Below are positions 45,390 through 55,006 of a DNA stretch of 64,000 bases, piece after piece. Position 1 is the stretch's first letter, and every line of letters begins with the position of its first letter. The stretch is from an uncultured Raoultella sp. (GTDB lineage Bacteria > Pseudomonadota > Gammaproteobacteria > Enterobacterales > Enterobacteriaceae), in the NCBI GenBank assembly GCA_900759445.1, contig CAAEVH010000075.1, positions 14,930 to 78,929 of the forward strand, given 5' to 3'. The notes below the pieces were generated by a model. That model was not told the DNA's origin and searched no databases. It saw only the letters and a program-made list of their open reading frames with translations. The translations under genes were made by a program, and so were the position numbers.

Positions 45390-47201
45390 GTGGAACAAGA
45401 ATTTATTCATGAAGAGGCAGTTCTCCGTGTCGGTGAAGTATGTGAGGTGTCAGGAAGAACAATAAGCATATTGGTCGATAAAAATAAAAACCTTAGCGAT
45501 CTTTTTTTCCGTGGAAAAGTACTTAAGAACGTATCCGTTGGCGGATTTATCGAAATCAAGAAAGGATTCATGAGCCTAATCGGTAAAATAGAGGCAGAAA
45601 AGATACTTGAGGAGAAAAATCCATTAGGAAGCGGTGCTGAGTCCATACGTTTTCGCCGCTACCTGACTGTCTCTTTGTCGGGTTACGTTGATCGGAACGG
45701 TCATTTTACTGTCGGTACAAGGGAACTTCCCTTAATTGGAAACGAAGCATTTATAGTGACCGAAGAGATAATTCAGCTCATTCATCAGATAGTGAGAGCA
45801 CAAACTTGTGCTATCACATTCGCCCGTACTGATCTTGAAGATATCGATATTACCCTACCTGTTAGCGGTTTATTAAATTCTCACATTGCTATTTTCGGTA
45901 ATACCGGTAGTGGAAAGTCAAACACTCTGGCATCTCTGTACAAACACGGTTATGCCGCATTGTCTGAAATGCTAAAAGAGAGCTTTCAAAGCAAGTGTAA
46001 GTTTATATTGTTTGATTTCAATGGTGAATATGGTGCCGATGAATGCATAACCTCGGAGAAAATTGTCTATAACCTTAGCACTTATAATGATCAAGGGGAT
46101 AAAATCCCTATGCCGGAAGGTGTATTACTTGAACATGAGATCCTTTCTGTCCTTACTGATGCAACAGACAAAACCCAGAAACCATTTTTAAGGCGAGTAC
46201 TTGAACTCAAATCGGCAGTTCATCGCTCTGATGCCCCTATTGATTTTTTTAGAAATATACTCAAGAAAAAGATCAGGGAAACTTTGTGTGGTAGCGATAA
46301 GACACGTTGTGATGCCCTTCTTGATCTTTTTCGACCAATTTTTAACGATCATGAGCATATGACATCCGATCTAGAGTTTCATTTCGGTAGAAAAGTTTGG
46401 TTTAACAACACAGGTCGCTTTTTTGACTCTCCTGAAGATACGGAGCATTCAAACCTGTTCAGACTCGCAGAATCCTATGAATTTCCAAATGATGTTATAG
46501 AATCCTTGCTTGGATTCATGTATTTGCAGCTAATCCTCGAATTCTTATCCGGTCGCTCAAATCCTGAACACATAGCACCAGTAGTAAATAGAATGAGTGC
46601 AAACAGAAAAGATATTAGAAAAGTCTTTGATACCAATGGGAATAGAGATTTTTGGGGCAACAGTAATTTTGTAGTCATCAACCTGAATATGGTCAATCTG
46701 ACCATGAAAAAAACACTTCCATTATTACTCGCTAAATGGGCCTATGCTGATAAAAAAGCAGGTGACCCCTACTCAACTCTCAGTCTCATCATTGATGAAG
46801 CACATAACATCCTGTCTAATACATCTTTTCGTGAAACCGAGAGCTGGAAAGATTATCGACTTGAAACTTTTGAAGAAATCATCAAGGAAGGGAGAAAATT
46901 CGGTGTATTTGTAACCCTATCGAGTCAAAGACCGAATGATATTTCCTCCACTATTATTTCTCAGGCGCATAATTATTTCATCCATAGGTTGATAAACCAG
47001 AATGATTTATACGCTATTGAGAAGTCAGTTTCTTATATTGACCGTCTCACCGAGGAATCAATTCCCACCCTTTCTACTGGCACCTGCATATTCAGCGGTG
47101 TGGTATGTCCAATGCCGCTGAAACTTCGCATCAATGAATTGGAGATACATCATAGCCCCCACAGCAGTACCATTACTTTTGAAGAAATTTCACTACTATG
47201 A
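45390..47201 (+). CDS. HerA-like ATPase (SIR2-HerA system)
   Basis: A 603-residue HerA/FtsK-type helicase. N-terminal HAS-barrel (VLRVGEVCEVSGRTISILVDKNK), Walker A FGNTGSGKSNT (about 168), Walker B LSLIIDEAHNIL, and RKFGVFVTLSSQRPNDI. GTG 45390 has GAGGAG 6 nt upstream, within the SIR2 3' end, so the pair is translationally coupled. Pairs of SIR2 and HerA form a supramolecular antiviral complex in described systems (SIR2-HerA/Nezha). Confidence 0.9.
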   Translation: MEQEFIHEEAVLRVGEVCEVSGRTISILVDKNKNLSDLFFRGKVLKNVSVGGFIEIKKGFMSLIGKIEAEKILEEKNPLGSGAESIRFRRYLTVSLSGYVDRNGHFTVGTRELPLIGNEAFIVTEEIIQLIHQIVRAQTCAITFARTDLEDIDITLPVSGLLNSHIAIFGNTGSGKSNTLASLYKHGYAALSEMLKESFQSKCKFILFDFNGEYGADECITSEKIVYNLSTYNDQGDKIPMPEGVLLEHEILSVLTDATDKTQKPFLRRVLELKSAVHRSDAPIDFFRNILKKKIRETLCGSDKTRCDALLDLFRPIFNDHEHMTSDLEFHFGRKVWFNNTGRFFDSPEDTEHSNLFRLAESYEFPNDVIESLLGFMYLQLILEFLSGRSNPEHIAPVVNRMSANRKDIRKVFDTNGNRDFWGNSNFVVINLNMVNLTMKKTLPLLLAKWAYADKKAGDPYSTLSLIIDEAHNILSNTSFRETESWKDYRLETFEEIIKEGRKFGVFVTLSSQRPNDISSTIISQAHNYFIHRLINQNDLYAIEKSVSYIDRLTEESIPTLSTGTCIFSGVVCPMPLKLRINELEIHHSPHSSTITFEEISLL

Positions 47202-47325
47202 TCATGATTCAATATCAGAACAGTGCAAGATTAGAGATCTGCGTCTCTACTAGGGATAGCCCTATGATGTGCTCATTAATATTTTATTTGAATAAGATGA
47301 ATAGCAACGACTATTAGGAAAAATA

Positions 47326-49260
47326 ATGATTCTAACTGACAACGAAACAAAAATCGATCTGCTAAACAATGAGGCCATTGCCTCCACCATTATTGGATTG
47401 CTTCGAGAGCAGCTCAATCACCCAGTAACAATTGGTGTTCATGGTGATTGGGGTGCAGGTAAGTCGAGCGTACTCGAAATGATTGAGTCGGGCTTCTCCG
47501 ACAAAGATGATGTTTTATGCTTAAAGTTCAATGGTTGGCGTTTCCAAGGATTTGAAGATGCAAAGATAGCCTTAATTGAAGGCATCGTCTCAGGTCTGGT
47601 AGAGAAACGTCCTGCATTGAAAAAAGTTGAAGGAGCTATTAAAGACGTATTCCGTAGTATCGACTGGCTAAAGGTTGCCAAGCGAGCCGGCGGTCTGGCA
47701 TTAACCGCATTTACCGGTGTTCCGACACCTGAGCAAATTGGCTCCATCATCAACTCCCTGCAAGGTTTGGCTGAAGATCCCGTCAAACTTATGACGAAAG
47801 AAAATATCTCTAATACTATCAATGAAATAAAGGCGGTGACGAAAGAGGGAGAAACAAAAAATGTACCGATGGAAGTGGAAACATTTCGCAAAGCATTTGA
47901 TCAACTACTGAAAGATGCTGGTATCAAGCAACTTGTGGTATTGGTTGATGATCTTGATCGTTGTCTACCTGATACGGCCATTGAAACTCTTGAAGCGATT
48001 CGTCTATTTGTATTTACCTCGCGGACAGCATTTGTTGTTGCTGCTGACGAGGCTATGATTGAGTACTCAGTGCGTAAGCACTTCCCTGACCTGCCTGACA
48101 GCACTGGGCCACGAGACTATGCCCGTAATTATCTTGAAAAACTCATTCAGGTCCCGTTCCGGATCCCTGCTTTAGGCGAAACAGAGACGAGAATTTATGT
48201 CACATTACTTCTTGCTGGTGCTGAAATAGGTGAGAATGACCCAGACTATGAAAAGTTAATCATCGTTGCGCGGGAAAAGTTGAAACGCCCGTGGACAAGT
48301 GGTGGATTGGACGCTGCCACGGTAAAAATAACTCTCGGCTCGCAAGCCGATAAAGCAAATAATGCACTAATTCTGAGTGATCAGATCGGACCAATTTTGG
48401 CTAGCGGAACAAAAGGTAATCCTCGCCAAATCAAGCGTTTTCTTAATACCCTCTTGCTACGTGACCGCACCGCAACAGCGCGAGGTTTTGGCGATGATAT
48501 CAAACTGCCAGTACTAGCAAAACTCATGCTTGCTGAGCGATTTATTCCAAGATTGTTCGAACAGATCGCGTTTGTTGCGGCGATACATTCAGATGGACAC
48601 TGCAAAGATCTTGAAGCATTAGAGACGTTTCTTACGATTTCCAATAAAAACGATGATAAACCAAAAGAAAAAAAAGCCGCAGAAGTATTATTGCCACCTG
48701 ATAGTACGGTTTTGACTGAATGGAAATCTTCAGAAACGATAAGTGACTGGGCTCGGCTCCCACCGAAGTTATCAGGTCTCGACTTACGTCCCTACTTGTT
48801 TGTAACAAAAGATAAAAAAGATTATTTTGGTCCGGTATCAGTTTTGGGCCACTTAGCCGAGGTGGTCGAGAAATTGTTCGGCGGCAAAATGGCGGTTCAA
48901 AGTTACGAATCAGAGTTGAAGCAACTTGTGCAACCTGAAGCCGAAAAGGTCTTCGAGGCAGTTCGTAGCAAAATAATGAGCACAGCTACTTTTGATATCA
49001 AACCGGCAGGAATTGATGGTTTGAGCGTTCTTGTAAAGGCACAACCAAAATTACAGAGCCAGCTAATGGATTTTCTGGAGGCATTGCCAAATGATAAGTG
49101 TGGTCCTTGGGCTGTAAGTGGTTGGCAGAGTGCTATAAAGGATACCGAATGTTTAGCGCGTTTGACTGTACTATTGGGGAATTGGAGCAAACTAACTACT
49201 AATACCAGCCTCAAAGTCGCAGCCGAAGCAGCGCTTAAAAATCACAAAGGAATACATTAA
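47326..49260 (+). CDS. qatA: QatA, KAP-family P-loop ATPase
   Basis: A 644-residue KAP NTPase: Walker A GDWGAGKSS at about 40-48, Walker B LVVLVDDLDRCLP at about 202-214 (the DDLDR signature of KAP proteins), sensor-type EAIRLFVFTSRTAFVVAADE and GNPRQIKRFLNTLLLRD near 365-380. No transmembrane insertion is evident. First gene of the qatABCD anti-phage operon; its stop overlaps the qatB start. Confidence 0.93.
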   Translation: MILTDNETKIDLLNNEAIASTIIGLLREQLNHPVTIGVHGDWGAGKSSVLEMIESGFSDKDDVLCLKFNGWRFQGFEDAKIALIEGIVSGLVEKRPALKKVEGAIKDVFRSIDWLKVAKRAGGLALTAFTGVPTPEQIGSIINSLQGLAEDPVKLMTKENISNTINEIKAVTKEGETKNVPMEVETFRKAFDQLLKDAGIKQLVVLVDDLDRCLPDTAIETLEAIRLFVFTSRTAFVVAADEAMIEYSVRKHFPDLPDSTGPRDYARNYLEKLIQVPFRIPALGETETRIYVTLLLAGAEIGENDPDYEKLIIVAREKLKRPWTSGGLDAATVKITLGSQADKANNALILSDQIGPILASGTKGNPRQIKRFLNTLLLRDRTATARGFGDDIKLPVLAKLMLAERFIPRLFEQIAFVAAIHSDGHCKDLEALETFLTISNKNDDKPKEKKAAEVLLPPDSTVLTEWKSSETISDWARLPPKLSGLDLRPYLFVTKDKKDYFGPVSVLGHLAEVVEKLFGGKMAVQSYESELKQLVQPEAEKVFEAVRSKIMSTATFDIKPAGIDGLSVLVKAQPKLQSQLMDFLEALPNDKCGPWAVSGWQSAIKDTECLARLTVLLGNWSKLTTNTSLKVAAEAALKNHKGIH

Positions 49261-50135
49261 TGGGAACATCAACAGCTTATGGAGGGCCTGGCGGCGGGAC
49301 TCCACTTATTCCATCATGGTTGGATAACGCCCCCCCGGCATCCCCGCAAGGCAATGGCCCAGGACAAGACGACCAGCAGCCAATAGATCGTCCTGAACCC
49401 CTGACTCCACCAAATCGCCCACCAATACCAGGTACAGCTGATCCGCAACGTTTCTCAAACGCGCGCAATAACTTCACACGATTTGCAGGGTCTGGTGGTT
49501 CAGATCGAGCAAGCCTCGGGCGGGCCATATCGAAGTATGTTTCAACGTCATCAGGTGGTGCTAGGCAGGCAGCACAACGTATGGGAGCTTCCAGAGGGGC
49601 GGGGGCACGGCTCCTCGGTTTCCTAGCGGAGGTACAAACAAGGGGTGTCAACGAAGCGCTACGCTCACTGAATTTAGAATCGCTAGCAGGCCGTCCAATC
49701 ACTGAAATTTTCATTGGGCTAGCTGATTTCATCTGCCCAGGAGCAGGTACTGTTGATGAGGGCATTGCCCGTGAAGCATACATCGAGACTATCGTAGAAC
49801 TTGCTAACGAAGGTCTCACTGATTTGAATACATTTACACCAGATCAAATGCAAACCGTTTTCGAACTATATGCTACTCACGCGATCGAAGCACGCATTTG
49901 TAATGACATTGGAACCAAAGCGGTGACGATGCCAATAAATGCGCATACAGCACATCTTGTTGAGCAGCAGGTGCGAGATTTCATCCGGGGTGGAGTAAGC
50001 GATGCACTCGCACGCGCTCAAATTGGGACAAATCATCTTACTCCAGAGCAAATTCAAGGATTCGTGGATACGATCTATGAGTCTGCGTTTAGAATTTTAC
50101 AGGCTCTTGGCGATGCAGAGGCTAATAAACAATGA
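49260..50135 (+). CDS. qatB: QatB, Qat defence protein
   Basis: A 291-residue protein with a low-complexity Pro/Gly-rich N-terminus (about 1-60) and a conserved folded part (RFAGSGGSDRASLGRAISKYVSTSSGG-type block, VNEALRSLNLESLAGRPITEIFIGLADFICPGAGTVDEGIAREAY). This corresponds to QatB. Its biochemical role is not established. It overlaps qatA and qatC by one to four bases. Confidence 0.9.
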   Translation: MGTSTAYGGPGGGTPLIPSWLDNAPPASPQGNGPGQDDQQPIDRPEPLTPPNRPPIPGTADPQRFSNARNNFTRFAGSGGSDRASLGRAISKYVSTSSGGARQAAQRMGASRGAGARLLGFLAEVQTRGVNEALRSLNLESLAGRPITEIFIGLADFICPGAGTVDEGIAREAYIETIVELANEGLTDLNTFTPDQMQTVFELYATHAIEARICNDIGTKAVTMPINAHTAHLVEQQVRDFIRGGVSDALARAQIGTNHLTPEQIQGFVDTIYESAFRILQALGDAEANKQ

Positions 50136-51499
50136 TGCGACAACTCCTAGTTGGTCATTTCGGTTATGACGATTCATTTGACCCTGTAGCAGGCTTAGAT
50201 GAACAGATAACTTCCCTACAGCTCGTCGCCAGCAAACAAACGTTGGATTATGGAATTGGTCATGCACTGTCCAGCCTTAACAATATCGGCATATTCCCAA
50301 CAGAAATGGGCATTGACCTGTTGGTTTTAGCAGCCCATGTCCATGCTGCTGACACACGAATCTCGCGTGTTGAGCAATCGCAGGATTCGTGGACACGCGA
50401 GATAAGATTGATAGTACCTGTGAGTAATCCCTCTCGTTGGTATTCAGCAGCGCCAACCCTCAAAAATTCTCTTGATTTTTTAACCGGCGATCGCTGGACG
50501 GTCGATTTTAGGCCACGCCCCGAGCGATTTAATACTGTCGTCAAAGAAGCACCACCAACCCTGATTGCTCACCCATTTGATTCAGTCAGTTTATTCTCAG
50601 GTGGACTTGATAGTTTAATTGGAGCTATCGACTCGTTAGAGAGTGGAACTACACCGCTTCTGGTTAGTCATTTCGGAGAGGGGGCAACAAGTGATGCACA
50701 AACTAAGCTGTTTGCCGGTTTAAAAAAACATTACGTCAAATCATCTTTAGGGAGATTGCGAGTTGGTATGTCCTTTGAGGAAGGACTTGTGGAAGGCGTA
50801 AGTTCAGAGAATAGTACTCGAGGCAGATCTTTCTTGTTTTTTGCTCTCGGTGTTTTCGCAGGAACCGGACTAGGAAACCATTTCGTTTTGCGCGTCCCTG
50901 AAAATGGATTGATTGCTCTAAATGTACCGTTGGATCCACTACGATTGGGATCAAACAGTACTCGCACGACGCACCCATATTATATGGCGAGATGGAATGA
51001 ACTACTTTCCATACTTGGCATCAATGGCGAAATTCAAAATCCGTATTGGAACAAAACTAAAGGGGAGATGGCTTCGTCTTGCCAAAATCCTTCTCTTTTA
51101 AAAAGCCTGATATCAGATTCACTATCGTGCTCATCACCGGCCAAGGCCCGTTGGTTGGGGCATGGCATTGAACAGTGTGGCTATTGTTTGCCATGCCTGA
51201 TCCGCCGAGCAGCATTAATGGCAGCATGGGGACCTGATAGTGATCCAACGGTGTATACAGTGGCAGATCTTCATGCTCACCCCTTGGACACGCGCCAAGC
51301 AACTGGAGTACAGGTCAGATCATTTCAATATGCAATTGCTCGTCTGAAAGATAATCCGCAACTAGCAAGTATCTTGATTCACAAGCCTGGCTCGCTTGCG
51401 GATGAAGCAATGCATTTAGACCAGCTAGCTGGTGTATATCAGCGCGGACTTGCTGAAGTTGCGCGACTTATCGACGGTGTTTCGACAAGACCAGCTTGA
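50132..51499 (+). CDS. qatC: QatC, QueC-like enzyme
   Basis: A 455-residue protein. The C-terminal two thirds is a PP-loop ATP pyrophosphatase domain with LFSGGLDSLIGA (156-164) and a QueC-like zinc cluster in the QCGYCLPCLIRRAAL segment (about 343-357). The N-terminal 140 residues are a Qat-specific extension. QueC makes 7-cyano-7-deazaguanine; in defence systems, QueC-like proteins can modify proteins or nucleic acids. The reaction of QatC is inferred. Confidence 0.92.
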   Translation: MMRQLLVGHFGYDDSFDPVAGLDEQITSLQLVASKQTLDYGIGHALSSLNNIGIFPTEMGIDLLVLAAHVHAADTRISRVEQSQDSWTREIRLIVPVSNPSRWYSAAPTLKNSLDFLTGDRWTVDFRPRPERFNTVVKEAPPTLIAHPFDSVSLFSGGLDSLIGAIDSLESGTTPLLVSHFGEGATSDAQTKLFAGLKKHYVKSSLGRLRVGMSFEEGLVEGVSSENSTRGRSFLFFALGVFAGTGLGNHFVLRVPENGLIALNVPLDPLRLGSNSTRTTHPYYMARWNELLSILGINGEIQNPYWNKTKGEMASSCQNPSLLKSLISDSLSCSSPAKARWLGHGIEQCGYCLPCLIRRAALMAAWGPDSDPTVYTVADLHAHPLDTRQATGVQVRSFQYAIARLKDNPQLASILIHKPGSLADEAMHLDQLAGVYQRGLAEVARLIDGVSTRPA

Positions 51500-51512
51500 A
51501 AAGGATATTTAC

Positions 51513-52265
51513 ATGAATGCAACTAAAGGGCTTGTCGATTTTCACTGTCACCTTGATCTCTACCCTGATCATTATTCAGCAGTCAGAGATGCAGAGAAAG
51601 CTGGAATATTTACATTGGCAGTTACGACAACACCGCGCGCATGGCCTCGCAATCACGAGATTGCAAAGCGTACGAAGTATGTCCGAGCAGCATTAGGGTT
51701 ACATCCCCAATTGGTAGCCAACCATGAAAATGAACTAGAACTATGGGATCATTACCTATCGGAGACACGCTATGTTGGTGAAGTTGGACTGGATGCTGGT
51801 CCTCGCTTTTTCAAGTCACTCGATGCGCAAAAGCGAGTATTTCAACATATATTGCAACGTTGCGCTCAGGCTGGCGATAAGATCATTACAGTCCATAGCG
51901 TCAGAGCGGTCAAAATTGTACTAGACTTCATTGAAGCATATTTACCCTTAGGGCGTGGGAAAATTGTTCTCCACTGGTTCACTGGAACAAAGAACGAGGC
52001 GAAGCGAGCATTAGAGTTAGGATGCTATTTTTCTATTAATATGGAAATGATTAGCAATGCCAGACATATTCCTATGATACAGTCTATTCCAATTGAGCGA
52101 GTGCTAACAGAAACCGATGGTCCATTCACACGTATTGATAATAGGCCTTCACAACCAGCTGATATAGAAAATACTGTAGAAGAACTAGCCCATTTATATG
52201 GGCTATCCACGAGTGATATGGTCTACGTCATTCGGAATAATTTGCGGACCCTAATCAGTTATTGA
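51513..52265 (+). CDS. qatD: QatD, TatD-like nuclease
   Basis: A 250-residue TatD-family metal-dependent hydrolase: HCH (11-13) in DFHCHLD, glutamate in VGEVGLDAGPRFF, VLHWFTG and the C-terminal TETDGPF. These are the metal ligands and active-site residues. ATG 51513 has AAGGA about 8 nt upstream; the longer frame lies inside qatC. Last gene of qatABCD. Confidence 0.92.
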   Translation: MNATKGLVDFHCHLDLYPDHYSAVRDAEKAGIFTLAVTTTPRAWPRNHEIAKRTKYVRAALGLHPQLVANHENELELWDHYLSETRYVGEVGLDAGPRFFKSLDAQKRVFQHILQRCAQAGDKIITVHSVRAVKIVLDFIEAYLPLGRGKIVLHWFTGTKNEAKRALELGCYFSINMEMISNARHIPMIQSIPIERVLTETDGPFTRIDNRPSQPADIENTVEELAHLYGLSTSDMVYVIRNNLRTLISY

Positions 52266-52298
52266 AGGCAACCTTACTATGATTAAATGAAAAAGAGA

Positions 52299-52440
52299 TT
52301 GGTGTTCATCTTGGTGGTCTTGACAGAGAAGTGACTCAAGTTTCGCTTATATATTAGCTTGTAACTGAATAAGGCAATCCCAATTACAGAGCCAAATTTG
52401 AACAGCCTGATTACTAGCAGGCTTTTTGCTTTTGTGCACC
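52299..52440 (+). repeat. Degenerate second copy of the ICE right end
   Basis: This stretch aligns with 57373-57517: both have TTGGTG-x-TCAT..TGGTGGTCTTGACAG, then a TTAGCTT/AGCTTAT...TTAG segment, then ATCCCA-x-T..AGAGCC/GAGGAGCC, then a GGCTTTTTGCTTTT tail. The att core here is mutated (CAATTACAGAGCC). It looks like an old attachment site frozen inside the element. Confidence 0.7.
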
Positions 52441-52684
52441 AATGGAAAAGAGTTCAGTCTCGGAACTGGGGGGCCTGTTAACGATTGTTGCAACCAGCTC
52501 TTCAGACGGAGATAAGACACACTATGTTACTTAAAAAAATAGATATCAGCAAATTAAGTCATATAAATAGATAGATGAAGGTTATTGAGAGATAATCATC
52601 AATTTAGAATTCGGATTGCTTTCTTATAATGATGGTACAGCAAGATCAACACTGTGTAGCTCATGCAACTCCACTATGGTGCCG
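52441..52684. other. Intergenic region after the old right end
   Basis: About 240 bp with no supported gene between the degenerate right-end copy and the convergent TIGR02391 gene. Contains AT-rich DNA and no clear terminator. Confidence 0.35.
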
Positions 52685-53488
52685 CTATAGTTGTTTCTGC
52701 GTGCCATCCAGCTTGCGATGAATAAGCGAAACCAACGTAAGGATGTCCAGCGCATCCAGTTCAGACATGGGCCAATTCTTCTTAGGCGCATGGGCTAGTG
52801 GATTGCGCACAGCACCGAATAGACCAATCAGTAGATTCGCAAAACCTTTCTGTTCGCTCTTTTCTGAGTCGGTGGTGAGCGATCCCAAAGTCAGAACAGG
52901 TTGTTGTCCGGTAAATGCCTTGTTCACCAAGTCAGCACCATCACCGCTCAACCCGGACAACTGACGAATACGTTCCGCAACCCCCTTCGTCGCCTCGAAG
53001 ACGGCATGAAAATAGTTTTCGTCCAGAAGTTCGGCACGGCAATAGTTCAAAACTTCCGCATGCACAGCACGGCTTTCGAGTGCAGCCTTAAGTCGCCCGG
53101 CGCGGGCTCGAGCAGAATCCAGAGTCGTTACTTTAGCAGCGCTCGCGACCTTACCATCCTCACGGATATAAAAACCGGAAAAAGCCAGGACAACATTGAG
53201 TTCATCACGTCGCCAGGCAAACACCGATGGATCACGGGCGTAATTAACCGGGTTCATCGCACGGTTAATGAACATAATAAGATGGTTGCCGACCTGATAC
53301 TGGTTCTGCGCACCTGCGAGCGCATTAAACAGACGTTTCCACTTTGTCATTCCTGGCGATGTGTCCGCAACTTTAATTTCTTGTAGCAGTCGCTCGATCT
53401 GCGACCCACTCAAGCCACGTTCGGTATCAGCAAGGACGCGACAGGCGGCCTCAAGGTGCTGAGAGTTGAATGATGGAATACGTATCAT
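52685..53488 (-). CDS. TIGR02391 (Ymh/Abi-like) family protein
   Basis: A 267-residue protein. The C-terminal half carries the TIGR02391 signature: YFHAVFEATKGVAERIRQLSGLSGDGADLVNKAF, then GFANLLIGLFGAVRNPLAHAPK with the HEPN-like R-N-P-x-A-H-A motif, then LDALDILTLVSLIHRKLD. R-x(4-6)-H motifs of this kind are RNase active sites in HEPN domains; this family occurs in defence islands. Last gene of a minus-strand trio with nuclease-like proteins. Function inferred. Confidence 0.82.
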   Translation of the reverse strand: MIRIPSFNSQHLEAACRVLADTERGLSGSQIERLLQEIKVADTSPGMTKWKRLFNALAGAQNQYQVGNHLIMFINRAMNPVNYARDPSVFAWRRDELNVVLAFSGFYIREDGKVASAAKVTTLDSARARAGRLKAALESRAVHAEVLNYCRAELLDENYFHAVFEATKGVAERIRQLSGLSGDGADLVNKAFTGQQPVLTLGSLTTDSEKSEQKGFANLLIGLFGAVRNPLAHAPKKNWPMSELDALDILTLVSLIHRKLDGTQKQL

Positions 53489-53509
53489 GAATTATCTTTC
53501 TATCACCTC

Positions 53510-53995
53510 TCAGACCCACTCGAGCGCCGTGATGATCGATTGCCCTTCGGTGCCGACCTCCACAAACAGAGCGTGCTCGTAACCAAGCTGCTGCTTATAA
53601 CCTCGAAGTTTTAGTAGATCGATCTCTCTATCGACGCGACTCGTTGATTTTTTGAACTCCAAGACCAAATGATTCTGTCGTGTACCTCGGCGATGCACGA
53701 TCACATCTGGAAATACTGTCTTTGCCTCAACGTCTTCGCTGTCTGGATAAAGTTCCAAATGTCTGAGCCGTTTAGGTTCAATGCTGTCCCGGTTGTATTC
53801 GCAATCTACAGTCCAACCGGGGAAACATTGCTGGAGGTACATCGCAAAGCGAAAGGTAATCGACCGTTCGTTAGCATCGATACCGAGAAGATCATGATCA
53901 ATGAATAGTAGCTCGGACAATGCATGTGACACAGCTTCGCCTGGTGCATATTGGTTGAGGTAGTGAATTTGTTCCGGGGTCAGTGCCATCATCAC
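53510..53995 (-). CDS. Small PD-(D/E)xK nuclease-like protein
   Basis: A 161-residue protein with the nuclease pattern D97 (TVFPDVIVHRRG), E113 and K115 (LVLEFKKS), preceded by helices (AVSHALSELLFIDHDLLG, ITFRFAMYLQQCFPGWTVDCEYNRD). This is a PD-(D/E)xK core without extra domains. It lies 21 bp upstream of the TIGR02391 gene on the same strand, with the restriction-endonuclease-like gene 72 bp further upstream. Predicted DNase in a defence-type operon. Confidence 0.75.
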   Translation of the reverse strand: MMMALTPEQIHYLNQYAPGEAVSHALSELLFIDHDLLGIDANERSITFRFAMYLQQCFPGWTVDCEYNRDSIEPKRLRHLELYPDSEDVEAKTVFPDVIVHRRGTRQNHLVLEFKKSTSRVDREIDLLKLRGYKQQLGYEHALFVEVGTEGQSIITALEWV

Positions 53996-54067
53996 ATTCG
54001 CATACTTAAGAAATTATATTGGGCTTTCAAGAAGAATGAGTACGCTGTAGGTTCCATTTTTCATTGC

Positions 54068-55006
54068 CTAACTAAGGCTCACACTGAAGGAAGTATACAC
54101 TGATTGAAACGTCGTGAGGATTCTCTGTCTCGCGTCGTCTAGCTCGTCAGCCACGCGTTGCGTGAGCGTAAACGTGGGGCAATCGGGCTGACCACATCCA
54201 CAAGGTCTGATTTCCCCTTCCTTAAGCCGAGTTACGAAGATGCGCCGCAGTTGGTCGACCTGACGAACCACTTTTCCCATCACTGTCTGGATGCGTTGAT
54301 TTTTGAGATGGTGGATCGAAGGAATGCGCCTGATCTCGACGCCCTCACGCGTTCTCCACAAACCTGTATTTAGTGCGCCAATGGTATCTTCGATTGCCTT
54401 CTGAAAAGCAGGGAGAGAACTTTCTTGTTGAAACGGTGTGCGAAATGCTGGCCGGTCAAATACGGAAGCCATCAGTTGCAGAACATCGGCGTCGGAAAGG
54501 TCGGGAAAATCATCCGTGAATTTTTGAATATCAGCTTCAACATCAGGAAACTCGACGCCCTGGACAAAACGGTGCAGCAGATATTCAGCACGAAGACGCA
54601 AGTTTTCTTCGAACTCTACGCCCGACCATATCGTTACATGCCTGACGCCTAGGGAAGCTGCTGCTTGCTCGATGCGCGTTCTGCCAGCATCCGAGACCGC
54701 ACCACGAGAGACGAACTTAAAGACGTCTGGGACACTGCCAGTTGCTTTAATCGACTTACTCATGTCGCTCTTGGCTTTTGCCAGTGTCAACGTGTCTCGG
54801 TTCGCGCATTGGATGATGGTCTTACGTGCTGGCTGGTCATCAAATGGTTCAATACCCGAGATATCTCGCCCTTGATCACCTCCTGATTGACCGTGCCAAA
54901 TCAGATCATGCCAACCCGCGCGCAGGTGGTATGCAAAAACAAGGCGCTCGAACTGGATACCACTGTAGTCCTCAAAATGAACCGGAGAAACCGTTATCGT
55001 CGCCAT
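54068..55006 (-). CDS. Restriction-endonuclease-like protein with C-terminal zinc cluster
   Basis: A 312-residue protein. N-terminal Mrr/PD-(D/E)xK-like domain: FERLVFAYHLRAGWHD, then GGDQGRDISG (D44, D48) and TIIQCANRD (Q66), the D-x(n)-Q-x-K-like variant seen in several restriction families, then KAKSDMSK. Residues about 268-278 contain C-G-C-x(3)-D-C, a possible zinc site. First gene of the minus-strand trio. The loss of the usual E/Q-x-K lysine (Q-C-A) makes catalysis uncertain. Confidence 0.72.
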   Translation of the reverse strand: MATITVSPVHFEDYSGIQFERLVFAYHLRAGWHDLIWHGQSGGDQGRDISGIEPFDDQPARKTIIQCANRDTLTLAKAKSDMSKSIKATGSVPDVFKFVSRGAVSDAGRTRIEQAAASLGVRHVTIWSGVEFEENLRLRAEYLLHRFVQGVEFPDVEADIQKFTDDFPDLSDADVLQLMASVFDRPAFRTPFQQESSLPAFQKAIEDTIGALNTGLWRTREGVEIRRIPSIHHLKNQRIQTVMGKVVRQVDQLRRIFVTRLKEGEIRPCGCGQPDCPTFTLTQRVADELDDARQRILTTFQSVYTSFSVSLS

